Below are positions 39,001-46,958 of a stretch of 53,762 bases of DNA, piece by piece. Below the pieces are notes generated by a model. That model did not search any database, was not told the origin of the DNA, and saw only the letters and a program-made list of their open reading frames with translations. Made by a program: the position numbers and the translations under genes. This stretch comes from Flavobacteriales bacterium (GTDB lineage: Bacteria; Bacteroidota; Bacteroidia; Flavobacteriales; Flavobacteriaceae). The stretch spans positions 1 through 53,762 of the forward strand of contig JAHENA010000009.1 of NCBI GenBank assembly GCA_024643405.1, read 5' to 3'. Each line of letters begins with the position of its first letter. The stretch's first letter is position 1.

Positions 39001-39879
39001 TAAAACACCTCTTCGGGTTTCTGGACCTAAACTTACATTAGCTACATCTTTAATTATAATTGGCCTATTATTAGTAACACTAACCACAGTATTTTCTATA
39101 TCTTGATTAGATTTTATATAACCTAGCCCGCGTATAAAATACTCCGCTTTATTAATTTCAATGGTATTCGCCCCAATATCTCGATTGGAATTTTTTACGG
39201 CCATCATAACCATATCAATACCAATGCCATAGGCTTTTAAGGCATCTGGATTGACGTCAATTTGATATTCTTTTACATAACCGCCTACCGAGGCCACTTC
39301 TGAAACCCCAGAAACACCATTTAGTGCATATTTAACGTAATAATCTTGTACTGAGCGCAGTTCGTCTAAATCCCAGCCACCAGTAACATTTCCTTTGGGA
39401 TCACGACCTTCAATGGTATACCAGTATACCTGCCCTAATGCCGTAGCATCAGGGCCTAATGCTGGTTTTGCATCTTCTGGCAACAAGTTTTCTGGTAATG
39501 AGTTTAACTTTTCCAAAACTCTTGCCCGAGACCAATAAAAATCTACCTTTTCCTCAAAAATGATATAAATGCTTGAAAATCCGAACATAGAAGTGCTTCG
39601 AATAGATTTTACATTTGGAATTCCAAGAAGTGATGTTGTAAGTGGATAGGTGATTTGATCCTCAATATCCTGAGGAGACCTACCTCCCCATTCTGTAAAA
39701 ACAATCTGTTGATTCTCGCCTAAATCTGGAATAGCATCTACTGGCACCGAATCTTTTGGAATAAATCCTGTATTCCAGTTAAACGGTGAAGTGGAGATAC
39801 CCCAAAAAATAAACGTCATTAAAACTAGCGTTGTAATTAATTTATTTTCGAGAAAATATTTTATGATTTTATTTAACAT
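36067..39879 (-). CDS. cusA: CusA/CzcA-type heavy-metal RND pump, long form
   Basis: A 1270-residue heavy-metal efflux RND protein, about 200 residues longer than E. coli CusA. It keeps the family start, the segment QVYWYTIEG, one proton-relay Asp in IAIAIGVMVDIGIVFVEN (Asp430), a Met-containing segment LVMLQTGMRAPMGIKIYG in the second periplasmic part, and GIATDDGVIMGTYI near the end. The extra length lies mainly at about 525-640 (several additional hydrophobic segments) and in an acidic stretch around 780-850. The single Asp and the neighbours (HMBD adaptor, Cu+ ATPase) favour copper/silver over zinc/cobalt. Confidence 0.9.
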   Translation of the reverse strand: MLNKIIKYFLENKLITTLVLMTFIFWGISTSPFNWNTGFIPKDSVPVDAIPDLGENQQIVFTEWGGRSPQDIEDQITYPLTTSLLGIPNVKSIRSTSMFGFSSIYIIFEEKVDFYWSRARVLEKLNSLPENLLPEDAKPALGPDATALGQVYWYTIEGRDPKGNVTGGWDLDELRSVQDYYVKYALNGVSGVSEVASVGGYVKEYQIDVNPDALKAYGIGIDMVMMAVKNSNRDIGANTIEINKAEYFIRGLGYIKSNQDIENTVVSVTNNRPIIIKDVANVSLGPETRRGVLDKGGAEVVGGVVVARYGSNPLEVINNVKDKIKEFSSGLPKKTLSDGTISQLTIVPFYDRTQLIEETIHTLETALSHEILISIIVVLVLMMNLRASFIISSLLPVGVLMTFIIMRYAGVDANVVALSGIAIAIGVMVDIGIVFVENIIRHLEMSENQGVKGKELMNVIYEATKEVASAITTALATTVVSFIPVFAMVGAEGKLFRPLAFTKTFALLGAFVLGIVVLPALAHFVFGINYDKKKIKRTWGIILIVGGLLLALYMHIWLPLVLCVLGLNSFFEHKLPLNFSKNTNYINIGLTLFIATFFLAEEWLPLGPQNNLLINYVFVLVLIGVILGMLLTIVHFYEPVLKWCLNNKGKFMLIPLFTLLFGVFIWIGFDNTFGFASKGFEKMGWKIKETKVWTSISKTFPGIGSEFMPTLNEGSFLLMPTAMPHAGLEETKNTVQKLDMLLASIPEVDVAVGKVGRVESAIDPAPISMFENIINYKPEFIVTHDGKPKRFKVDKDDNFVLSNGISLSNDDALLKGVKESDLLSDDDGEFFRNWRSHVRSSDDIWNEIIQVSNLPGVTSAPKLQPIETRLVMLQTGMRAPMGIKIYGPDLKTIQDFGVKLEAILKQVPSVKAEAVFADRIVGKPYLQLKINRSAIARYGLSVEKVQQVIETAIGGMKTTSTVEGRERYPVRVRYPRELRDDPEKIKKILVPTPTGVQVPLGELVSLEFVRGPQMIKSEETFLVGYVLFDKKEKFAEVDVVNDAQRLIKDKIDTGELLVPKGVSYKFSGSYENQIRAVKKLAIVIPISLVVIFLLLYFQFKTVIASSIHFSGVFVAFAGGFIMLWLYGQDWFLNFSIADVNMRHLFQIHPINLSVAVWVGFIALFGIATDDGVIMGTYIHQVFEEKQPKTIEGVREAVLVAGKKRVRPAMMTAAVAIIALLPVLTSTGKGADIMIPMAIPTFGGMIIQIMTMFVVPVLQAYWRETVIKRNQ

Positions 39880-39906
39880 GTAATTTGATTATTAAACTGT
39901 TAGAAC

Positions 39907-39969
39907 TTAGTGTAAAAGAAAACACTGAATACAACAAATTATCCTAATAACATGATATTATTAGATAAT
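39907..39969 (-). other. two hairpins in the leader between the HYC_CC_PP gene and cusA
   Basis: The 109-base gap holds a 7-bp hairpin with one G-T pair (39907-39913 with 39922-39928) and a 12-bp AT-rich hairpin with one bulged C (39938-39950 with 39958-39969). Neither is followed by a T run on the minus strand, so they do not look like ordinary terminators. Their role is unknown. Confidence 0.4.
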
Positions 39970-39988
39970 ATAGTCTAAAGTTTAAAAA

Positions 39989-40405
39989 TCAAATTAAATA
40001 AGTCTCGTCAAGCTTATAAAGCTTTTTGACTATAATTGGTGGTGGATATTCTAAAAAAGAATTTGTTGCTTCTGCATCAGTTTCAAAAAGAGACACATAG
40101 GAATACACCAATGAAGCGACGAAAAGTTGCTTTTCAAAAGTCAGTTTATCAAAGGTAAGTTGCAACTCCTCTTGTCCTTTTACAACAATTTGTTTTTCTG
40201 AACAACAACCTTTCTTTACTAATGAGCAATCTGAATTAGCAGCAGGAATTTCCATTTCCATGCCGCACCCTTTGGCTTTATGAAATATGGCCGTTTCAAC
40301 TAAAGTATTTCCACAATAATGCATATCAATAGTAAATGACATGGTAGAAAACATCACTACCAATGACATAAACAAAGCCATTATTTTTTGAAATACACTT
40401 TTCAT
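39989..40405 (-). CDS. HYC_CC_PP family cysteine-rich protein
   Basis: A 138-residue protein starting at the ATG at 40405 (an upstream TTG would add three residues). It has an N-terminal hydrophobic segment (MALFMSLVVMFSTMSFT). The family-defining residues are MHYC (Cys31), a His/Cys/Met-rich stretch HKAKGCGMEME, then Cys60, GCC (Cys67, Cys68), and the C-terminal PPP. Function is unknown. Its place directly upstream of the cus-type operon on the same strand, and the many possible soft-metal ligands, suggest a role in copper sensing or binding at the envelope. TACTTTTG at 40419-40412 matches the -7 consensus but lies almost on the start codon. Confidence 0.78.
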   Translation of the reverse strand: MKSVFQKIMALFMSLVVMFSTMSFTIDMHYCGNTLVETAIFHKAKGCGMEMEIPAANSDCSLVKKGCCSEKQIVVKGQEELQLTFDKLTFEKQLFVASLVYSYVSLFETDAEATNSFLEYPPPIIVKKLYKLDETYLI

Positions 40406-40465
40406 ATCAATCAAAAGTACAAAAAAATAACTATGCTAACATGATTATTATCAAGATATTAACAG

Positions 40466-40894
40466 TTAATGTTTTAATTTATAGTAATAAAAGGCTGGTA
40501 ATAAGACTAATAAGATGATTGGCTGAATTAAAAAACGTCTCATATTAAAAAACAAATAATATTGCTCTTGTTTAGGATTCACCACAAAATAAAGGTAAAT
40601 AAATATCAGTACTACAAATGAAAACGTATAAACAAGTGATGAAAACTTGATGATACTTATATCTTTATAAACCACATACAAAATAGCTAAAGAAATCATT
40701 GTGTTTAAGATATACCTTAAGCTTGTAAAGGCTGTTAATTTAAAAACCTCTCGCCTAGGACTATCAATATATAAGTAGTCATTTTGAAAAAATGTGAGAT
40801 ATGGATCGTAAAATAATTCATTTTCAAAAACACGAATTAAAACCAACATCCCAAACAATACAAAAAGCAATATGTATTTAGTAGTATTATTCAT
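40466..40894 (-). CDS. exosortase F system-associated membrane protein
   Basis: A 142-residue protein with about four membrane helices (8-22, 55-76, 83-105 and 120-138) and the conserved-looking segment RVFENELFYDPYLTFFQNDY after the first helix. It matches the small protein found next to the XrtF exosortase in Flavobacteria. Its start overlaps the xrtF end by 8 bases, so the two are translated together. Biochemical role is unknown; as a partner it may present substrate or stabilise XrtF. Confidence 0.85.
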   Translation of the reverse strand: MNNTTKYILLFVLFGMLVLIRVFENELFYDPYLTFFQNDYLYIDSPRREVFKLTAFTSLRYILNTMISLAILYVVYKDISIIKFSSLVYTFSFVVLIFIYLYFVVNPKQEQYYLFFNMRRFLIQPIILLVLLPAFYYYKLKH

Positions 40895-41438
40895 TTTTCT
40901 TAATCATGTTTGAAAATCGGTTTACCCAAAATATCCAGAGTAAAAAAACCATACCGTATATTATTCCTGGAAATATAACTGTATGTAAAATATCTTTTCG
41001 CCAGGGGTAATGGTATAACCCTATTGACAGAATTACAATGCGGCTTAAATTCACAACATATATTAAAACACTTCCAAACAACATGTACATAAAGGTTATT
41101 TTTGGTTTTCCTGAAAATGCCATTATAAAGGATATAAAAAGAATCATAACGCTGATTGAATTACAACCTTCAATAATACGGGCAATAAATTTATTATTAA
41201 TAATAAGCTTCATAGTTGGTTCCTCGGTGTGAGGCTCCACACGCGCATCGTAACCCATTACATTCAGAATATCTTTACTTTGTTTTGAAACTAAATTAGT
41301 GATATAATCAGGGTAGTAGACTGAGTTTTTAGAATAATCCAAATAGAATTTATACCCAACAGATAATAAAATATATACTGTTATAAAGGTTACAATAAAC
41401 CTAATAACTGATTTATATTTTATAATTAAGGACTTCAA
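40887..41438 (-). CDS. xrtF: exosortase family protein XrtF
   Basis: A 183-residue membrane protein with the exosortase catalytic triad spaced as expected: Cys92 in IEGCNSISVMILF, Arg133 in NLSRIVILSIG and His152 in LHTVIFPG. The triad residues lie among four to five membrane helices. Exosortases cleave and process proteins with C-terminal sorting signals at the inner membrane. The short length and the overlapping partner gene identify the F type of Flavobacteria. No protein in this window has an obvious PEP-CTERM-like tail, so the substrate is elsewhere or uses another signal. Confidence 0.9.
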   Translation of the reverse strand: MKSLIIKYKSVIRFIVTFITVYILLSVGYKFYLDYSKNSVYYPDYITNLVSKQSKDILNVMGYDARVEPHTEEPTMKLIINNKFIARIIEGCNSISVMILFISFIMAFSGKPKITFMYMLFGSVLIYVVNLSRIVILSIGLYHYPWRKDILHTVIFPGIIYGMVFLLWIFWVNRFSNMIKKNE

Positions 41439-41524
41439 AAAATATCAAGATTTATTAAATGTTAAATTCTCAAATTGAATATCGAAGTTACGCCTTTTTA
41501 AATATTTTTACCAAAACTTTTTAT

Positions 41525-41986
41525 ATGATGATTTTTGATACCTTAAAGCCTCAAATTGAATTAATTATTTCAGAAGACCAAAAATCAGTAAATGACCGTT
41601 TACAAAATGTTTGTGCCTTACTTGAAAAAACAGTAGCACATTACAATTGGGTGGGGTTTTATTTTAGAAATGGTAAAAAAGAAGAATTAATTTTAGGTCC
41701 ATATGTTGGTGCACCAACGGATCATACGGTAATACCTTTTGGGAAAGGTATTTGTGGTCAAGTAGCAGTGAGTCATAAAAATTTTGTGGTACCTGATGTT
41801 ACTGCACAGGACAATTATATTGCTTGCAGTATCACAGTAAAAGCTGAAATTGTTATTCCAATTTTTGTAAATGGAGAAAATATTGGTCAAATAGATATCG
41901 ATTCCAATACACCAGACCCTTTTACCGAAGAAGATGAGCGTTTTTTAGAATTTGTATGTAAAAAAGTTGCCAAAATTTTAACTTAG
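41525..41986 (+). CDS. GAF-domain protein, free-methionine-(R)-sulfoxide reductase-like
   Basis: A single GAF domain of about 153 residues. I use the ATG at 41525 (MMIFDTLKPQ), since the upstream 22 residues do not fit the family. Family segments include HYNWVGFYF, LGPYVG, GKGICGQVA, NYIACSITVKAEIVIP and GQIDIDS. Of the three cysteines in E. coli fRMsr, the ones in GICG and IAC are present, the latter being catalytic. The resolving one (IACVRI in E. coli) is absent, the region reading APTDHTVIP. It may use another reductant or act as a sensor. It is divergent from xrtF. Confidence 0.8.
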   Translation: MMIFDTLKPQIELIISEDQKSVNDRLQNVCALLEKTVAHYNWVGFYFRNGKKEELILGPYVGAPTDHTVIPFGKGICGQVAVSHKNFVVPDVTAQDNYIACSITVKAEIVIPIFVNGENIGQIDIDSNTPDPFTEEDERFLEFVCKKVAKILT

Positions 41987-41993
41987 ATTAAAA

Positions 41994-43244
41994 CTACATC
42001 CCTGTCCTTATAGCTTCCACCGGATCCAATTTAGCGGCTGATGTTGCCGGAAGTATTCCTGCAATTAACCCTATAATGGTAGAAACAGAAAAGCCTAACA
42101 GCATATTTTTGAATGATAATATGAATTTAAAATCATCTGCCATGGCAGACCCAATAAGTGTGCCTATCCAAACTAAAAACAATCCAACTAAACCACCTAT
42201 AACTGCCAAAATAATAGCTTCAAACAAAAATTGAAATAATATAAATCGGTTTTTGGCACCCATTGCTTTTTGGATTCCTATCAAGTTAGTTCGTTCTTTT
42301 ACACTCACAAACATAATATTAGCAACCCCAAAACCTCCAACCAATAAAGAAAAACCACTAATTATCCACCCTATAAGATTCATTGTTGAAATAATACCGT
42401 CAATTAAATCGGTAAACCCCGAGAGCTTATTTATAAAAAAATTATCTATTTCGTCGGGCTTCAAACCTCTGTAACGTCTGTATTTTTGTCTTAAAACTTC
42501 TTCAAAAGCATTAATATCAATACCTTTTTCCGGTTTAATAATAATCATGGTCAGCGCCCCTTTACTTCCAGTATTCATAAAACCCCTAGCAAAATTGGCA
42601 GGTACAAAAGCCTTTTCATCCGGAGAATCCATATTGAGCCCTCCAAATTTTTCAAGAACCCCAACCACCGTTAATTTTCGTCCATAAATCCTCACCACAT
42701 TACCAACAGGCTCTTCATTTTCGAACAAATTCTTTGCCAAATTAAAGCCAATTACCACAACCGGCGCTCCGGTATTTGATTCTGTTTCATTGTAAAAACG
42801 GCCTTTAAAAAGTTTTAAATTATCAATCTCATAAATTTCATTTGAAACTGGTGTCGTATTTATATTTTCAAGGGTTCTGTCTTTGTAACGAATTGTTTGA
42901 CCGCTTCCAAATAGTGCAAACGCACTGGCATCAATTCCTGAAACATTTCTTCTTATAAATTCAAAATCATCATTGCCTGTTTGAGGAAAATTTTCGCGCT
43001 GCCATCTAGGAACTGATGTTGGACCGAAAGAAAAGCGAGTCACATACATGGTGTTTTTATCAATTCCTGATAATTGACTTTTAATGCTCTGATCTAAAGA
43101 ATCAACCGCTGCCAGAACCGCAATAATTGAAAAAATACCAACGGTTACGCCAATAAGTGACAAAAACGTACGTAGTTTATTATTTCTTAAGGCACTAATA
43201 GCAAAGGAAAAACTCTCTTTGAAAAGACGTAAATAAAGCAGCAT
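41994..43244 (-). CDS. MacB-type ABC transporter permease
   Basis: A 416-residue permease with an N-terminal membrane helix (FLSLIGVTVGIFSIIAVLAA), a periplasmic MacB-PCD domain (about 50-250) and three C-terminal FtsX-type helices, including LVGGFGVANIMFVSVKERT and the closing GILPATSAAKLDPVEAIRTG. Such proteins couple ATP hydrolysis to mechanical work on periplasmic substrates. They need an ABC ATPase (MacB NBD/LolD-like) and usually an adaptor, and neither is beside this gene. Stop codons with the GAF gene are 7 bases apart, in convergent orientation. Confidence 0.9.
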   Translation of the reverse strand: MLLYLRLFKESFSFAISALRNNKLRTFLSLIGVTVGIFSIIAVLAAVDSLDQSIKSQLSGIDKNTMYVTRFSFGPTSVPRWQRENFPQTGNDDFEFIRRNVSGIDASAFALFGSGQTIRYKDRTLENINTTPVSNEIYEIDNLKLFKGRFYNETESNTGAPVVVIGFNLAKNLFENEEPVGNVVRIYGRKLTVVGVLEKFGGLNMDSPDEKAFVPANFARGFMNTGSKGALTMIIIKPEKGIDINAFEEVLRQKYRRYRGLKPDEIDNFFINKLSGFTDLIDGIISTMNLIGWIISGFSLLVGGFGVANIMFVSVKERTNLIGIQKAMGAKNRFILFQFLFEAIILAVIGGLVGLFLVWIGTLIGSAMADDFKFILSFKNMLLGFSVSTIIGLIAGILPATSAAKLDPVEAIRTGM

Positions 43245-43360
43245 AAATTAATTTTTCTAGAAATTCATTCCGATATAAAGATATGACGTTTAATTAAATT
43301 ATTCGTTACAATAATTATAAACAAAACACATTTCTAACTATTAATTTTGCTATAAATGGT

Positions 43361-43368
43361 TACTTTTG
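43361..43368 (+). promoter_or_regulatory. -7 element of the purH promoter
   Basis: TACTTTTG followed by CA matches the TAnnTTTG consensus. The start would be near 43375, with a leader of about 85 bases before the purH ATG at 43462. The only nearby TTG (43347-43349) is too close to be a normal -33 element. No riboswitch-like structure is obvious in the leader. Confidence 0.5.
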
Positions 43369-43461
43369 CAACTTTAATATCCTACAGTTCAATATTTAAA
43401 GGAATTAAATTGAAAAAATTGCTATTCTATTTACAAAAAAGACTTTAAACAACACAACAAA

Positions 43462-44994
43462 ATGAGCAACCAAAAAACTATTAAATCCGCACTAATATCT
43501 GTGTTTAGTAAAGATGGATTAGAACCAATTGTCAGAAAATTGAATGAACAGGGTGTTACCATCTATTCTACTGGTGGAACCCAACAATTTATTAATGATT
43601 TAGGCATTAAAGTGATTCCTGTTGAAGAGGTGACGTCATATCCATCTATTCTTGGTGGGCGAGTAAAAACCTTACACCCAAAAGTCTTTGGTGGCATTTT
43701 AAACCGTCAAAATAATGAAAAAGATATGGCCGAATTAGCTGAATTTCAAATTCCTCAAATTGATGCCGTTATTGTCGATTTATATCCATTCGAAAAAACA
43801 GTCGCTTCGGGTGCCAGTGAGCAAGATATTATAGAAAAAATTGATATTGGTGGCATCTCATTAATTCGTGCGGCAGCCAAAAATTATGCAGACGTCGTTT
43901 GCATTGCTTCAATGGAAGATTATACAGAGTTTCTGACTCTTATTACAGAAAAAAATGGCGTGCTTTCTGAAAATGACCGAAAGCGATTCGCGACGAAAGC
44001 ATTTAATGTGTCTTCTCATTATGATTCAGCAATATTTAATTACTTCAACAAAAATCATGAAGAAGCTGTTCTGAAAATTAGTGAAACCAATGGCAAAGTA
44101 TTACGTTATGGAGAAAATCCACATCAAAAAGGGTTTTTCTTTGGGGATTTTGATGCTCTTTTTACAAAACTAAATGGCAAAGAATTAAGTTACAACAACC
44201 TTTTAGATGTTGATGCAGCCGTCAACCTAATGAATGAATTTAAAAATGACACCCCTACATTTGCCATATTAAAACATAATAATGCCTGTGGATTAGCACA
44301 AAGAGCAACAATTAAACAAGCTTACATAGATGCTTTAGCCGGTGACCCTGTGTCAGCCTTTGGTGGTGTTTTAATGAGTAATACTGAAATTGATAAAGAA
44401 ACTGCCTTAGAAATTCACAACTTATTTTGCGAGGTCATAATTGCACCTTCTTATGCAGATGATGCTTTAGAAATTTTACAAGGCAAAAAAAACAGAATCA
44501 TCTTGGTTATACATGATATTGAATTACCAAAAACCGGCGTAAGAAGTTGTTTAAATGGCGTTTTAGTACAAGACAGAGATAACATTACTGATGCGATTGA
44601 ACATTTAAATTACGTTACAGACAATAAACCCACTAAAAAGGAGTTAGATGATTTATTGTTTGCTTCAAAAATTTGTAAGCACACCAAATCAAATACCATC
44701 GTTTTAGTCAAAAACCAACAATTATTAGCGAGTGGCACCGGACAAACAAGCCGTGTTGATGCCTTAAATCAAGCAATACATAAAGCTCAGACTTTTAAAT
44801 TTGATTTAAATGGTTCAGCCATGGCTAGTGATGCCTTTTTTCCATTCCCAGATTGTGTGGAGATTGCAAAAAATGCAGGCATAAGCTCAGTTATTCAACC
44901 CGGAGGTTCTATTAAAGATCAGTTAAGCATTGATTATTGCAACCAAAACAATGTGTCAATGGTTTTAACAGGAACGCGACATTTTAAACATTAA
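43462..44994 (+). CDS. purH: bifunctional AICAR transformylase / IMP cyclohydrolase PurH
   Basis: A 510-residue enzyme for the last two steps of IMP synthesis. The N-terminal IMP cyclohydrolase domain (1-200) has YSTGGTQQFINDLGI and GGRVKTLHPKVFGGIL. The C-terminal transformylase domain has RYGENPHQKG, the catalytic Lys-His pair in AILKHNNACGLA, GDPVSAFGGV and GQTSRVDAL, ending in FPFPDCVEIA and TGTRHFKH. Normal length. It is transcribed alone or together with mreB, which starts 95 bases later. Confidence 0.97.
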   Translation: MSNQKTIKSALISVFSKDGLEPIVRKLNEQGVTIYSTGGTQQFINDLGIKVIPVEEVTSYPSILGGRVKTLHPKVFGGILNRQNNEKDMAELAEFQIPQIDAVIVDLYPFEKTVASGASEQDIIEKIDIGGISLIRAAAKNYADVVCIASMEDYTEFLTLITEKNGVLSENDRKRFATKAFNVSSHYDSAIFNYFNKNHEEAVLKISETNGKVLRYGENPHQKGFFFGDFDALFTKLNGKELSYNNLLDVDAAVNLMNEFKNDTPTFAILKHNNACGLAQRATIKQAYIDALAGDPVSAFGGVLMSNTEIDKETALEIHNLFCEVIIAPSYADDALEILQGKKNRIILVIHDIELPKTGVRSCLNGVLVQDRDNITDAIEHLNYVTDNKPTKKELDDLLFASKICKHTKSNTIVLVKNQQLLASGTGQTSRVDALNQAIHKAQTFKFDLNGSAMASDAFFPFPDCVEIAKNAGISSVIQPGGSIKDQLSIDYCNQNNVSMVLTGTRHFKH

Positions 44995-45089
44995 CTATAA
45001 AATATCTAATAATATTATTTCTTTTATATAACTTAACTTTTATTACATTTACATCATTAGTTTACAAACCTTAAAATCACTTTCTGCAC

Positions 45090-46118
45090 ATGGGCTTTTT
45101 TGACTTCTTAACCGAAGAAATTGCAATAGACTTAGGTACTGCAAATACGTTAATTATACACAACGACAAAGTAGTTGTTGATGCACCATCAATAGTTGCT
45201 AGAGACAGGATTACTGGAAAAATAACACACGTTGGTCAGGAAGCTAGTTTGATGCAAGGTAAAACGCACGAAAACATTAAAACCATCAGACCATTAAAAG
45301 ATGGTGTTATTGCTGATTTTGATGCTTCAGAGCAAATGATAAGTATGTTTATTAAAAACATCCCTGCTTTAAAAAAGAGGTTTTTTACACCTGCTCTAAG
45401 AATGGTTATTTGTATTCCTTCAGGAATTACTGAAGTTGAAATGCGTGCTGTTAAAGAAAGTGCAGAACGCGTAAACGGTAAGGAAGTTTATTTAATACAT
45501 GAACCGATGGCTGCGGCTATTGGTATTGGTGTTGACATCATGCAACCAAAAGGAAATATGATTGTAGATATAGGTGGTGGGACTACTGAAATTGCTGTCA
45601 TTGCTTTAGGTGGTATTGTTTGTGATAAATCGGTTAAAATTGCCGGAGATGTATTCACAAATGATATTGTGTATTATATGAGAACTCAGCATAACCTATA
45701 TGTCGGTGAACGCACTGCTGAGAAAATTAAAATTCAAATAGGGGCTGCTACTGAAGACCTAGAACTTCCTCCAGATGATATGAGTGTTCAAGGTAGAGAT
45801 TTACTTACCGGAAAACCAAAACAAGTTCAAATTTCATTCAGAGAAATAGCTAAAGCTTTGGATAAATCAATTCTTCGTATTGAAGATGCGGTGATGGAAA
45901 CCTTATCTCAAACACCTCCAGAACTTGCAGCAGATATTTATAATACAGGCATTTATTTAGCCGGTGGTGGTTCTATGCTTAGAGGCTTAGACAAAAGATT
46001 GTCTCAAAAAACAGACTTACCAGTCTATATAGCTGAAGACCCATTACGTGCAGTAGTAAGAGGTACAGGAATCACACTTAAAAACTTAGTTAAATACAAA
46101 AGTGTATTGATTAAATAG
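45090..46118 (+). CDS. mreB: rod shape-determining protein MreB
   Basis: A 342-residue actin homologue. It has a membrane-contacting N-terminus (MGFFDFLTEEIAIDLGTANT), the ATP-binding motif DIGGGTTEIAVIALGG, the conserved segment HEPMAAAIG, and AGGGSMLRGLDKRL near the C-terminus. It forms filaments on the inner membrane that guide cell-wall synthesis. First gene of a five-gene elongasome operon (mreB, mreC, mreD, mrdA, rodA). The 95-base upstream gap has TACATTTA, one base from the -7 consensus. Confidence 0.97.
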   Translation: MGFFDFLTEEIAIDLGTANTLIIHNDKVVVDAPSIVARDRITGKITHVGQEASLMQGKTHENIKTIRPLKDGVIADFDASEQMISMFIKNIPALKKRFFTPALRMVICIPSGITEVEMRAVKESAERVNGKEVYLIHEPMAAAIGIGVDIMQPKGNMIVDIGGGTTEIAVIALGGIVCDKSVKIAGDVFTNDIVYYMRTQHNLYVGERTAEKIKIQIGAATEDLELPPDDMSVQGRDLLTGKPKQVQISFREIAKALDKSILRIEDAVMETLSQTPPELAADIYNTGIYLAGGGSMLRGLDKRLSQKTDLPVYIAEDPLRAVVRGTGITLKNLVKYKSVLIK

Positions 46119-46133
46119 CCTTACTGATTTAGC

Positions 46134-46958
46134 ATGCAACAGATTATAAATTTTATAATAAGAAACAAAACGTTTTTGTTATTCTTGTTGCTGTTTTCTA
46201 TATCTCTAAGTTTTACCATTCAATCTCATTCTTATCATAAAAGTAAATTTATCAACTCTGCCAATTTCTTAACTGGCGGGGTTTATAATTATATTAGTAA
46301 TGTGAATCGATATTTTAGTCTTAAAAAACAAAATGAAATTTTAACCCAAGAAAATAAACAATTAAAATCTGTACTATACAATTCTAAAAGAAACAAAGAT
46401 TTAATCTATATCGACAGTTTATCCTTCAACCATTCTTATAAATTCACACAAGGCATTGTTTTAAAAAATAGTTACTCATCAACAAAAAACATATTGCTTT
46501 TAAACAAAGGGTTGTCTGACAGTATCAAACAAGACTTTGGAGTTATTTCCTCCAATGGTATTGTTGGAATAATTGATAATGCCAGTAAACATTATTCAAC
46601 GATATTATCTATTTTACATACTTCAAGTAAAATTAGTGCCCAACTTAAAAAAACCAACCATTTCGGAACCTTAACATGGAATGGGGTATCACCTGTCTAT
46701 ACACAGTTAGTTGACATTCCAAAAATAGCTCCTGTTGAAGTTGGTGATACAATTGTTACTTCCGGCCGTTCATCTATTTTCCCAAAAGGCATCCCTGTAG
46801 GTACTATTCATGATTTCAAACTTGATGCAGCTGAAAATTACTATGAAATAAATATCAAGTTATTTAATGACATGACTAATATTGAATATGTTTATGTTAT
46901 TGAAAATATTGATGTTGAAGAAATTACTAATCTCTTAAATAGTAATAGTAATGAATAG
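46134..46958 (+). CDS. mreC: rod shape-determining protein MreC
   Basis: A 274-residue protein with an N-terminal membrane helix (TFLLFLLLFSISLSFTIQS), a periplasmic coiled coil (about 60-85, LKKQNEILTQENKQLKSVL) and the two beta-barrel segments of MreC (GVISSNGIVGIIDNAS; GDTIVTSGRSSIFPKGIPVG). It links MreB filaments with PBP2 outside the membrane. Its end overlaps mreD by 8 bases. Confidence 0.93.
   Translation: MQQIINFIIRNKTFLLFLLLFSISLSFTIQSHSYHKSKFINSANFLTGGVYNYISNVNRYFSLKKQNEILTQENKQLKSVLYNSKRNKDLIYIDSLSFNHSYKFTQGIVLKNSYSSTKNILLLNKGLSDSIKQDFGVISSNGIVGIIDNASKHYSTILSILHTSSKISAQLKKTNHFGTLTWNGVSPVYTQLVDIPKIAPVEVGDTIVTSGRSSIFPKGIPVGTIHDFKLDAAENYYEINIKLFNDMTNIEYVYVIENIDVEEITNLLNSNSNE

Noticed and set aside
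30148-40414. Copper block as a recent mobile island
   Set aside because: No integrase, transposase, flanking repeats or tRNA junction is visible, and base composition looks like the surroundings by eye.
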